DNA of 10,368 nt, from the NCBI GenBank assembly GCA_003550305.1, contig QKYT01000182.1, positions 1 to 10,368 of the forward strand. Reading direction: 5' to 3'. This DNA comes from Glomus cerebriforme. Lineage: Eukaryota; Glomeromycota; Glomeromycetes; Glomerales; Glomeraceae. The position numbers and the translations under genes are program-made. Each line of letters starts with the position of its first letter. Within the stretch, counting starts at the first letter, position 1. The notes under the pieces were generated by a model. It was not told the DNA's origin. It did not search any database and saw only the letters and a list, made by a program, of their open reading frames with translations. This document shows, one piece after another, positions 1 through 7,571 of this stretch.

Positions 1-436
1 TAAAAGGTTTATGAAATCCTTAAGCAATTGTAAGAAATCAAAGCTGGTGAAAAGTTTTATTAGAAAGGTTCGTTGGGAAATTGGAAAATCTAGCTCGATT
101 ATCACGTGGTTACATGATCAGGATGGGCGCACTAATTTGAAAAGAGTGATAACTTCAATAATGTCTATTGAAGAAAGTAATTTTAAGATTATTAAACCTA
201 AAAGACAAACTAGTTGGGTATGGCAGTATTTCAAAGAAGTTANTAAAGAAAAAATAGGAGAAGGTGAAGTTAAAGAAGAAGGTAAAGAAAGGAAAACTTA
301 TTTAGTTATGCAATGTCAAGTTAGAGAAACTTCTTCATCAGCCATTTGTGGTAAAGAATATTCACGAAAAGATTCATCCACTGGTAATGCCATATCTCAT
401 TTGCGTTTAAAGCATAATATATCACAAATGGAAAAG

Positions 437-559
437 GTTAGATACATGAAAAATAATGTTACACATTAATCTTGCATTAATCATGATTATATAATATTTG
501 TATTACTAATTTCATTACACTTAATTCATTTTTTTCTTTAAACTTTATTTTGAATTTAG
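437..559 (+). other. Probable intron in the hAT transposase
   Basis: The ORF leaves its coding-like register just after AAG at 434-436, where GTTAGA could be a 5' splice site. The frame reopens right after GAATTTAG (552-559), a good 3' splice site preceded by a T-rich run. Both borders fall in phase 0, so joining them continues the reading frame (HNISQMEK then LSEEGE). The 123-bp AT-rich interval contains stops. The 5' site is GTTAGA rather than GTAAGT, so the donor is the weaker half of this call. Confidence 0.55.
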
Positions 560-723
560 TTATCTGAGGAAGGTGAATCAACAATGAAAAAAAAAAAACA
601 TAGTGAACAATGACAAAGAGAATTGAGGCAATTTTTGGTAGATTGGATAATTTCAGATTCACAACCTTTATGTATAGTAAAAAGTGAGGCATTAAGGCAT
701 TTTATCCAAGAACTCGATCCTGT

Positions 724-731
724 ATTTATAA
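724..731. repeat. Left target-site duplication ATTTATAA
   Basis: These eight bases are identical to those at 1189-1196 on the other side of the 732-1188 element. The length matches hAT insertion. This copy belongs to the original hAT transposase codons for V-F-I. Confidence 0.88.
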
Positions 732-1188
732 TAGGAATGGGCGTTAATTAACCACGGTTAATTAACCGTTAATTATGTTACTTATAATTAGTCTAAAATG
801 GTTAATTAACCGTTACTTTTAATTAACCAATAAAAATGTAAGAATTTAAGTCATGTGATTTAATTTATAAATTGATAGTTATAATTTATAAATTATAGTT
901 TATAATTTAATAACAGATAATCATTAATATTAATAATGAAGATAATAATTCTGATAATAATAGTATAATTGGATTTGAATCAAATGTAATTAATTTAAAT
1001 AAAGAATAAATAAAATAAAGTTTATTTTAAATTTTCAATAAATTATAATATACTATTTATGTACTGTATTTTAAATTATATATAGTTAATATATATACGT
1101 TACTTATAGGTTAATTAACCGTTAATTAATCATTAATTAACTGGTTAATTAACCAAATTTATAAGTAACGGTTACTTTACCAACCCTA
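732..1188. mobile_element. Non-autonomous hAT-like element (MITE) inserted in the transposase
   Basis: This is a 457-bp AT-rich element without coding capacity. It begins TAGGAATGGG and ends with a sequence whose reverse complement begins TAGGGTTGG, so the tips share TAGG and TGG but form an imperfect terminal inverted repeat. A perfect 8-bp duplication, ATTTATAA, flanks it; 8 bp is the target-site length expected for hAT transposition, and TAGGG-type tips also suit that superfamily. Four copies of the perfect palindrome GGTTAATTAACC lie in two subterminal clusters. An 11-bp inverted repeat (GTTACTTATAA at 777-787, its complement at 1159-1169) adds further pairing. Element plus one duplication is 465 bp, and removing that length restores the host reading frame. 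Confidence 0.88.
756..1154. repeat. Four subterminal GGTTAATTAACC palindromes
   Basis: The 12-bp perfect palindrome GGTTAATTAACC occurs at 756-767, 800-811, 1109-1120 and 1143-1154: two near each end of the element and none in the roughly 300-bp middle. Degenerate GTTAATTA copies surround them. In hAT elements, transposase commonly binds short repeated subterminal motifs, so these are candidate binding sites; that function is inference. Confidence 0.8.
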
Positions 1189-1196
1189 ATTTATAA
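1189..1196. repeat. Right target-site duplication ATTTATAA
   Basis: This is the second copy of the 8-bp duplication, immediately before the point where the transposase frame resumes (ATGCCTTTC at 1196). It is a perfect match to 724-731. Confidence 0.88.
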
Positions 1197-1624
1197 TGCC
1201 TTTCTCAAGAAACTGTAAAAAAATTATTTATGATGCATTTCATTATTTTTTTTCTCAATTAAAACAATTACTGATACATGCAACATATGTTTCTTTAATG
1301 ATGGACCTTTGGACAGCACGTAATCGTCAAGGTTATCTTGGAATAACATGCTCATATTTTGACCAATTATTTACTTTATGTGAACTTACACTTGATATTA
1401 CTTATATTAGATATTCTCATAATGCAGTTCATATCAAAGATACTTTAGAATATGTATTAAATCAATGGGGAATCTGTGATAAAGTATTCACTATCACAAC
1501 AGACAATGCCAAAAATATTAAAAAGTGTGTTCAAAATATGAAAGGAACAAGTTGGTTAAAATTTGTTTCGAGATATGCAATATCAGTAGACAATTCATTA
1601 ATTTTATAGAATCTTCATGCATCT

Positions 1625-1897
1625 AATTTCAGGATAGACTTGAATGAGGTTATCTGTTGTGATTAGGAATGTCCTTAGGGGAGGTATCATTTAGAAATGG
1701 CTGATCGGCCTGGGCTATACCGCTCATTGTGAAGTATATGTTTGGGTAAGTCTTGCTAGCAAATCCTTTATTATGTAGTATATGATTAGTTTTATTTTTA
1801 TGTATTATGTATTAGAGTTAGCACTTGACAAGATCATTGGGTTCTTTTTCTTGCCTTAAACTTAATAAAAAGTTTGAATTTACTAAAAAAAAAAAAA
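1625..1897 (+). mobile_element. Truncated retroposon 3' end with poly(A) tail
   Basis: The base composition shifts to a less AT-rich stretch (CTGATCGGCCTGGGCTATAC near 1700) that has no ORF. It ends with AATAAA at 1864-1869 followed, 15 bases later, by 13 consecutive A at 1885-1897. A polyadenylation signal followed by an A tail is the signature of a reverse-transcribed RNA 3' end, so this is probably the 3' untranslated end of a LINE or a SINE derived from one. The left border is uncertain (1610-1640), I found no convincing target-site duplication, and no tRNA-like A or B box is evident. Confidence 0.55.
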
Positions 1898-2310
1898 CTC
1901 TGCCAATATTGATGCTAGAATGATGAAATTACTACCATTCGAATCCTCTCATTGTGACGAATTGAATGGCATAAATTAATTGATATCCAATCATTGGATC
2001 ACGTTTCATTTCCAAACTTTGTTAAATGTTTATCTGTTTTATCTCTGTCAATATTGATGTTAGAAAGTTAAAATTACTACCATTCGAATTCTCTCATTGA
2101 GACGAATCAAATGGTATAGAATGATATAAAGTTTATTAAAATCCAATCATTGGATCAATATTTCATTTCCAAAATTTGTTAAATGTTTGTGTAGTTGTAT
2201 CTCTGCCAATATTGATGTTAGAAATTCGATATTTATACCATTCGATTCGTCTTAATGAGGGATTCGAATGATATAAATTTCATCAAAATCTAATCACTAG
2301 ATCTCAAGTA
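1898..2310. repeat. Three-unit tandem repeat with conserved palindromes
   Basis: Units start at the same phrase, CTCTGYCAATATTGATG: 1898-2042 (145 bp), 2043-2200 (158 bp) and 2201 to about 2310 (partial). Each keeps ACCATTCGA followed by a complementary GAATGG-like arm, and then a 15-bp palindrome near its end (ATCCAAT-C-ATTGGAT at 1985-1999 and 2141-2155; a diverged form at 2288-2302). Units 1 and 2 also share TTTCATTTCCAAA and TTTGTTAAATGTTT. There is no coding potential. It resembles a short decayed satellite array. Confidence 0.82.
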
Positions 2311-2334
2311 ATTTGCGATTTTGTAATTTATATG

Positions 2335-2406
2335 AATCACGTGATTGGAATTGCGGAATTGCGGATTACTATGCGCAATTCGATTCAAAATTCTGCAATA
2401 TTGCAG
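2335..2406. repeat. Palindrome-rich non-coding stretch
   Basis: This short interval contains the perfect palindromes AATCACGTGATT (2335-2346) and CTGCAATATTGCAG (2393-2406), plus the direct repeat GGAATTGCGGAATTGCGG and the facing motif ATGCGCAATT. Such density suggests part of a repeat family, not a coding exon. The CACGTG core is also an E-box type binding sequence, but nothing here shows that it is used. Confidence 0.6.
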
Positions 2407-2425
2407 ATTTGTAAAAATAATTGCA

Positions 2426-2535
2426 GTGTCATCTTTATTGAGGATGAAACGGTAGTTAAAGAAGTAATACCATTAACAACTAAGGAGGAATTCGTATATA
2501 CAGTATATAAAGATGCGCATCACAAGGGACAATAG
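2426..2535 (+). pseudogene. Doubtful ORF end, possible integrase N-terminal fragment
   Basis: The last 36 codons of an ORF opening at 2332 read as ordinary protein (EDETVVKEVIP, TTKEEFVYTVYKDAHHKG). The pattern of a hydrophobic strand, then KEE..VY..YKDAHHKG, loosely recalls the region before the H2C2 zinc finger of integrases of the KRBA2/Ginger-like group found in fungal repeats. The frame is cut where the minus-strand LINE begins, and the same bases may code for the LINE's RNase H on the other strand. I am not sure it is real. Confidence 0.22.
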
Positions 2536-2700
2536 AACAAATCAGAATCAAAGGAGCTAGTTCTGAAACCAAAGAAGTGGCAACAGAATAAGAAATGGAA
2601 AACACAAAACTATTAAGTATAAGGTTGTCAGGAGATGATGATTGAGTCCAAGCATAAGCAAGGCATGAGAAGTCTCCAATGAGCTTAAAAGAGCCATCTA
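2520..2700 (-). pseudogene. LINE RNase H domain, 5' half only
   Basis: YYFYIDGSFKLIGDF carries the first RNase H Asp (codon at 2696-2698), and SVATSLVSELAPLIL carries the Glu (codon at 2561-2563). VPCDAHLYIL matches the strand leading to the third acidic residue, normally in YTDS, but the sequence loses similarity there at about 2510. The remaining half of RNase H and the element's 3' tail are missing, so the LINE is cut at this point. Confidence 0.75.
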
Positions 2701-4150
2701 TATAAAAGTAATAAATGTTGGAAAGGATCTTAGTAAAATGAGAAGAATTTACTAAGGCCGGGAGGTAAGATCCTGTCAAAATTCAGGGAGATAAAAAGTT
2801 TGGAAGATAAAGAAGAGAGTTGTGAAGCAACAGTCTTGATAGAGATTTTGAAAGACATCGAATCCAAATGCTTCAATCTATATTTGGAAACAGTAGGCAA
2901 TATCACTGTGAAAAATAAATTGATAGGAAAAGAACAATAAATGAGGCCTAATTTCTTCTGATGAGAAGGCGTCAAGGAAGTATGCGAATAACAATTCAAA
3001 AAGCAATCCGGACATTGCTGAAGAATCAATAATTGAAATACAGGAGAGTGGGAAGAATTAGAAGAAGGAACAGGAATCCAATGGTCAATTAAAGCGGTAT
3101 GAGACCTAGAAATAAATTTAAAAATATAACCAAAAGAGATACAGGAAGAACGAAGGAGCCAATTAGCAATTCAATGAAAGCCAAAATGTTTATTAGGACG
3201 ATTAAAGGGAATGGTTTGATAGGAAATATCAAAATCACTAATATCATCTATAATAAATTCAGAATGGAGATGACAGGAACGAGAAGAATCTACACAAATC
3301 TTGGAGGTCACAAAAGTATACCAATTAGACAGAATAGCGTGATAGCAAAAAGAATACCTATAAGAAAGCTCATTCCAATCCATCATATAAATACTATCAT
3401 ATGAAAGTAATTGTGAAAGAAATAATATAGATTTGTTGCAGAAAGAAAAAAGACATTTAGGGTGAAAAGATTTTAAAATATTATAAATAGGAACAGAACC
3501 ACCCACAATAGGAAAAAGCAAAGAAAACAAAGAAACAACGTCAAAGGCAAAATGATTTAAGGTGGAGATGCCATAAAATATTAAAAATAAAATCATGTCA
3601 GGAATTGGGAAAAGATGATCAGGGAGACCAATTATTGATTGAAAGTGGAGAAAGGGAGGTCCATAGAGCATCTTGTAAAAAAGCAATATGGATCTGTAAA
3701 ATCTTTGAAAGAACAGAAGTGAAATTGAGGCCTGAAAAAAAATCAGCATCTGTTTGTTTCAAAAGATCATGGTGAAAAAAAAAGTTTAAAATATTTGAAA
3801 GAAAATAGTGCTACATCAGGAAAAGTGTACGGTAATTAAATTTATTTTTAAATAATCGTTTAAAGGGAGACATAATATAGCAGAAGCTTTAGTCAGAAAA
3901 ATAAAGGTAACTTGAGAACAATAGGAAACTTTAGGAAGTAAAATAATATTATGTAAATATGTTAATTGAGCAGGAAAAAGACGTTTAAACTGAATAACTT
4001 TGTTAAAGGTAGCATAATCCTGCTTAAGTTGTGAATAAATAAATGAGGATTTAAGGTGAAGGTTAAACCAGATGCTAAGAAATCGGAATGAAAAAGAAGG
4101 GAGAATAAGAGTAATAGTACAGAATTAGAAATATGATTAAAATAACGTTT
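2700..4150 (-). pseudogene. LINE post-RT connection region
   Basis: The minus strand reads as a hydrophobic and aromatic-rich coding sequence typical of the part between RT thumb and RNase H. It includes RFLSIWFNLHLKSS (near 4090-4050), QFKRLFPAQLTYLHNIILPK (near 3990-3930), the long open frame 3171-3749 (DHLFPIPDMILF, SIYMMDWNELSYRYSF, RSCHLHSEFIIDD) and the open frame 2730-3029 (LILQQCPDCFLNC). The frames are joined by small shifts near 3780, 3160 and 2740. Plus-strand ORFs here (for example 3099-3404) are shadows of this. Confidence 0.75.
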
Positions 4151-4790
4151 GATTAGCAGATGTATTATTTAAATAATAAAATTCTTTCATAATGCTTAAA
4201 AGTTTAGCTAAGTCATCAAAAGAGGAGGAAATAAGGGTAGAATCATCCATATAAGTGAGATTCAAAAAATAAATAGAATCATTATAGAAGGAATACAAGA
4301 AAATAGAGTCAACTTAGAAACAGATAGTTCATAAGGAGAAGAAGCAGAAGCATTAAGTGCTGTGAGCAAGGGGTCTAAATAAATAACCTAGAAGAGCGGA
4401 GAAATGATTTCACCTTAGTCTATACCAATTTTAATCCGGTATGCATTAGAAGGACCAAATGGCATGAGAACAGAGTTAAGATGGCTGGTAAACAAGAAAA
4501 TAATGAATTTAATAGCTAATTCAGAAATTCTCAAATGGAGTAAAGCCAAATGAAGTATTCACAAATCGATAGAATTGAAAACTTTGCTAATATCTTGGGA
4601 GAGGATAAGGGTTTCTTATGAAACTTAGCATCATGGATAAGAGATTCCAGAGTAAGAATAGGTTTCTTGCATGAGCATTCTGGAAGGCTCGCAAAATTAT
4701 TATCTTGAAAAACCTGATGACAGACAAGGATATGAGAAAGACGGTTGGTAAAAACCCTAACAATGGCTTTACAGAGTGTTTCCAAAAGGG
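4150..4790 (-). pseudogene. LINE reverse transcriptase domain
   Basis: This region would copy RNA into DNA. Upstream is NNFASLPECSCKKPILTLES (4701-4642), the fingers segment that normally reads as NxAxLPGGS. QDISKVFNSID near 4595-4563 is motif A with its first catalytic Asp retained; the usual AFD is here VFN. A TGA follows at 4559-4561 (SIDL*ILHL). MPFGPSNAYRIKIGID leads to a TAA near 4415 in ID*GEIISPL, where the family has DQGE, and to a TAG near 4388 in LF*VIYLDPLL, where Trp is usual. After a frame change near 4290 comes NLTYMDDSTLISSS, motif C, with the YMDD catalytic pair at 4242-4253. The active-site Asp residues therefore survive inside an otherwise broken frame. Coordinates in this region may be off by one base. 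Confidence 0.88.
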
Positions 4791-5640
4791 TAATAGGATG
4801 GGTATTGAGAAGTTTATACTCCCATTCCTAAGGCTTAGGAATGGGATATATAGAGGCAAGCCGCCAGTCTTGAGAAATAGAACCTGTTTCAAGACATAAT
4901 GATATGAGTTTGAGCAGTAAAGGGCCACAATGTTTTAGCATCTCATAAGAGGCCAGAAGCCTTTTCACAAGAAAGTAAGACAATCACAGTGCAAAATTTA
5001 TTTTGGAAGATCGGAAAATAAAGAAACTGATAAATGTCAGAATTGACATCTGGAAGGAGAGAGTAGCAAGAACGCCATGTAACCGGAAAGGAGGATAAAT
5101 GATCATAATGAGAAATAGGAGTACGAATAAAGTTCTGAAAATGAGAAACAATGGCAGCATTAATATCCGCCAGACTAGTAACAAGATGATGGGAAGCGAA
5201 CAAGAACACGATCTAAAGTAATGCACCGACAAGAATGTTGCAAAGCAGAAGAAATAAAATCATGTTTGTTCAAGTCAAAATTACAGATATGCTTATCTGA
5301 AAAATCTTCAATCTGGGAAAATTAAAATTCCTGTAATTTAACTTTGAGAAGAGACTTAACCAACCGTTTTAAAGATAAAAAAAAGGTTAGATAGAATGTC
5401 ATGACTATTTGAAAAGTAATTGTTCTTGGAAAAGAAGATAAAGGGAAAGAAGATTCTGGGACCAAAGAATTAAGGGACGAAATAATATTAGTAATAGAAC
5501 AAAGTGATCTGTTTACAAAAGAAAAATCTTTTTAGAAAAAAGTAGATCAAAACAAATAGCAGGAACTTTAAACATATGAATAACATGAGAAATAGTGAAA
5601 AAAGAGGAAAACAATTTGTCAATGGGCAGGGTAAGCAACA
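4790..5640 (-). pseudogene. LINE region between endonuclease and reverse transcriptase
   Basis: This stretch contains minus-strand ORF pieces that are coding-like but broken: ISHYDHLSSFPVTWRSCY near 5100, and near 4900-4780 a segment that includes the start of the RT fingers. By position it should hold the linker and the first RT motifs, but I could not assign individual residues with confidence. No plus-strand coding is apparent. Its membership in the LINE rests on its position between recognised domains. Confidence 0.55.
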
Positions 5641-5999
5641 CAAAAAGTGTTAGAAACTTTCTTTTTGGGTAAACAATGGTGCGTTGAGTTTAAAATAATT
5701 TGGTAAATAAAAGACCAAAGAGGTTCAATATGAGAAAATAAATCGGGTGGTGGTAAGAATTATATTTAGCTTCAGTAAGGTCAGTAAAATGTAACCAAGT
5801 ATCAGAAACTATAGAATTGTAATTAAAAACAAAACTGACTTGTGAATGATGTAAAAGAGTCGCAGAGAAAATGGTATTTGTGAACAATGAGGAGAAAGGT
5901 AATTGATGACCATCAAGAATGGAATGATAATGAAGTATTCCAGACTTCAGTTTGACATAAGTCAGATTGCAAAGAGGACAATTATATGATATGATCTAA
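5640..5999 (-). pseudogene. LINE endonuclease C-terminus and following linker
   Basis: After the TGA at 6000 the sense continues in two frames. LSSLQSDLCQTEV follows in the same frame after another stop. A frame change near 5920 then leads into HSILDGHQLPFSS, where DGH sits at the place of the conserved SDH. The frame 5690-5887 (NTIFSATLLHHSQ, then WLHFTDLTEAKYNS) matches the linker that in these LINEs joins endonuclease and reverse transcriptase. Another frame change near 5715 gives EPLWSFIYQIILNS. The mixture of intact phrases and frame changes indicates decay by small indels. Confidence 0.7.
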
Positions 6000-6770
6000 T
6001 CATGAACTGGAGAAAAGGAAATTATTAGGGTTGTGAAAATACGTAGGAATCTGTATAGAATTATGGGCCGTAGGAAATTCAACGAAATGAAAATTATTGA
6101 GGTAATTGTATAATTTATGAAAATGAGATGATGGAGAAGATGAAATGGTTTCAGAATTAAAATTAAGATTACCCATCAAAATAAGTTTAAGATTCAAATG
6201 GGAAGCATCATGAAATATAGAATGAAACTCCTGTATAGTAGAAAGAAGCTCATCTTTATTTGCTAAAGAGTAAGGAAGAAGATAAGCATTGATAATTTGG
6301 AGTTTGATGCTAGGGAAAAAGATATCCAAATAGATAATACTAGACTTCCATTGGACACACTTCTGGACATGTGAAGTAAATATATTGGAGGTGAGGAAAC
6401 CAACACCACCAGTGTACATATTTGAGTGAGAAGTCTACCAGCCAGTGAGATGACAATCTGGGAAGTTGGTAAAGAATTGAGAATTGTACAAAGCAATAGG
6501 TTGTGAGAGAAGTTTAGAAGGGTTAGAAGTGAGAATACAAGTGTCGCTAAGAGTGAGTAAATGAATGTTCTTTGACGAACAGGATTGTAAGATGTCATGA
6601 AGAATAAGAGGATCAGAGAGACCACCTTGAATATTTTGAGTGGCCAGAGTAATAAATTCATAAGGGTTATTGGGGGAATAAGGGTTAAAATTTTCATTAT
6701 ACGAAAAATAGTCCAAAAAATTATATTGCACACCAGTAAGAATAGGAAAATCAAGGGGATTACAGATGAT
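6000..6770 (-). pseudogene. LINE endonuclease domain (EEP/APE type), N-terminal part
   Basis: One frame runs from about 6731 down to 6000 with a single internal TAG at 6435-6437 (GW*TSHS). It begins with TLATQNIQGG, where the Asn of the TxN motif is the first active-site residue. LLTLSDTCIL follows, where family members usually have LSET, so the metal-binding Glu appears to be Asp. Next is YTGGVGFLTS (the GxG strand), then INAYLLPY (the VYxPP-like strand), then LILMGNLNFN in place of the usual GDFN or GDLN, so the catalytic Asp appears to be Asn. The frame ends at TGA 6000-6002 inside S*LDHI, which matches the family motif SRIDYI. The N-terminus probably continues a few codons beyond 6731 (DFPILTGVQYNFLDYF). 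Confidence 0.85.
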
Positions 6771-7043
6771 TCTGTTGCATCTTTACCACCTTCTGTTCCC
6801 TCTTTCCTTTTGGTATCTCCTGACGTCACTATGCACGACTCTGGTGACGTCCTTTCATACCGCTTCTGATCTCGTAGATTTATCATCACCTGTTATCTCA
6901 AACGCTGGTCTTTCTCATATTAAAGTCATGCTAATACCATTGATGCTTCTATAGTCAATGATTTGTACTCCACTATCCATAACTTAGTTGATCATATTTT
7001 TGCTAACCTCCCTGTTTCTGGTGACTCTGCTCACTTTTCCTAA
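6757..7043 (+). pseudogene. Unidentified Pro/Ser-rich coding fragment
   Basis: Three overlapping plus-strand frames read in relay: DDSVASLPPSVPSFLLVSPD (6757-6869), then ASDLVDLSSPVISNAGLSH (about 6850-6925), then HANTIDASIVNDLYSTIHNL up to a TAA at 7041-7043. The composition is less AT-rich and more protein-like than in the opposite frames, so this is probably one coding segment with two frameshifts. It could be an ORF1 or gag-like piece of another retroelement; I do not recognise the family. It abuts the 5' side of the minus-strand LINE and points away from it. Confidence 0.5.
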
Positions 7044-7132
7044 TTTCTTTCCCTGTCTTTTTTCTTTTCATTAATTAATGAATATTAATAGTTTAGATGA
7101 TTTTGATAGATTACTCTGGATTTGCTTTCAGC

Positions 7133-7431
7133 AAATATCGTGTACATCAGTTATCTCTGGTAACACCTCTGGCATCGGTGTTTGCTTAAGCAAACAATCA
7201 TCTATTATCTTATCCTCCATTGACTTGGTATCAACATTATTTTGCTGATCTACTACAAATTCGGATACATCAACAGCTTACACTGCTCAAGCTATCATGT
7301 GGGGATCTGTTAAAAGAAGGATTGACAGTCACAATACCTTTGAGATGTTCAATACATTTAACATAGTACTGGAAAATGTCCTTAAGAAGATCAAGATGGT
7401 AGGCAAAGTCAGCAAAAGCTTCTTTATGCAT
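7133..7431 (-). pseudogene. Unidentified acidic coding fragment with frameshift
   Basis: The minus-strand ORF 7270-7431 opens with an ATG and gives 53 residues: MHKEAFADFAYHLDLLKDIF near the start, then YYVKCIEHLKGIVTVNP. It ends at TGA 7270-7272. Shifting frame there continues as AVDVSEFVVDQQNN and CLLKQTPMPEVLPEITDV down to a TGA near 7133. The polar, mixed residues and normal codon variety contrast with the surrounding AT-rich DNA, so I believe it was coding. The first part looks helical. The family is unknown to me. Confidence 0.5.
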
Positions 7432-7571
7432 TTATGTAAATCTTATTTAGAAACTTTGTTATGATAAAGAACAAAATTATAAATATCAATCAATTAGAAG
7501 TAATGTTCAGTTAAAACAGTTAGAATAAATATTTGAAACTTAATAAACAAATTTAATGATAAAACAAATAT

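Larger units (their letters stand above)
11..1609 (+). pseudogene. hAT-family transposase, interrupted and 3'-truncated
   Basis: This is a remnant of a cut-and-paste DNA transposase of the hAT superfamily. The first block (11-436) carries a BED-type zinc finger: SWVWQYF at about residues 68-74, then spaced Cys residues (MQCQV, AICGKEY), then TGNAISHLRLKH with the H-x4-H pair. The second block (560-731) continues in phase after a probable intron but has an in-frame TGA at 611-613. It ends ELDPVFI, a motif seen just before the catalytic core in this superfamily. A 457-bp element then interrupts the gene. The third block (1196-1609) holds MMDLWTARNRQGYLGI, whose Asp matches the first catalytic Asp of hAT enzymes, and TTDNAKNIKKCV, the region of the second Asp. 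The last catalytic Glu and the C-terminal dimerisation region are absent, so the protein is dead. The start at 11 is simply the first ATG in frame; the true N-terminus may lie outside the window. Base 243 is N. Confidence 0.85.
2510..6770 (-). mobile_element. Decayed LINE (non-LTR retrotransposon), about 4.2 kb
   Basis: Read on the minus strand, the fragments follow the order of a LINE ORF2: AP-type endonuclease (6740 down to about 5860), spacer, reverse transcriptase (about 4790-4150), connection region (about 4150-2700) and RNase H (about 2700-2520). The enzyme would nick target DNA and copy its own RNA at the nick. The frame is broken by several stops and at least two frameshifts, so the element is inactive. 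No poly(A) tail (which would be poly(T) on plus) is visible at the low-coordinate end, and the RNase H stops halfway, so the 3' end is lost. The high-coordinate end meets an unrelated plus-strand fragment near 6757. I saw no target-site duplication. Confidence 0.9.

Noticed and set aside
477..692. 71-codon minus-strand ORF
   Set aside because: It is opposite the hAT intron and second exon. Its hydrophobic composition comes from reading poly(A) and Lys-rich codons backwards.
1625..1897. tRNA-derived SINE
   Set aside because: I could not find A-box and B-box sequences in the proper spacing or a cloverleaf. The A tail and AATAAA fit a LINE 3' end or other processed RNA equally well.
1898..2310. 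CRISPR-like array
   Set aside because: Only three long diverged units follow each other directly, with no constant spacer length and no short identical repeats, in a eukaryotic repeat context.
2335..2346. AATCACGTGATT as an E-box promoter element
   Set aside because: It is one of several palindromes in a repeat-like stretch with no intact gene next to it.
3099..3404. 101-codon plus-strand ORF
   Set aside because: It overlaps the well-supported minus-strand LINE connection region. Its Ile/Lys/Asn/Arg-rich product is what reversing Phe/Ser/Leu-rich LINE codons yields.
6821..6828. TGACGTCA (CRE-like palindrome) as a regulatory site
   Set aside because: It lies inside the coding-like relay at 6757-7043 (codons for PDVT), and nothing downstream looks like a functional promoter.
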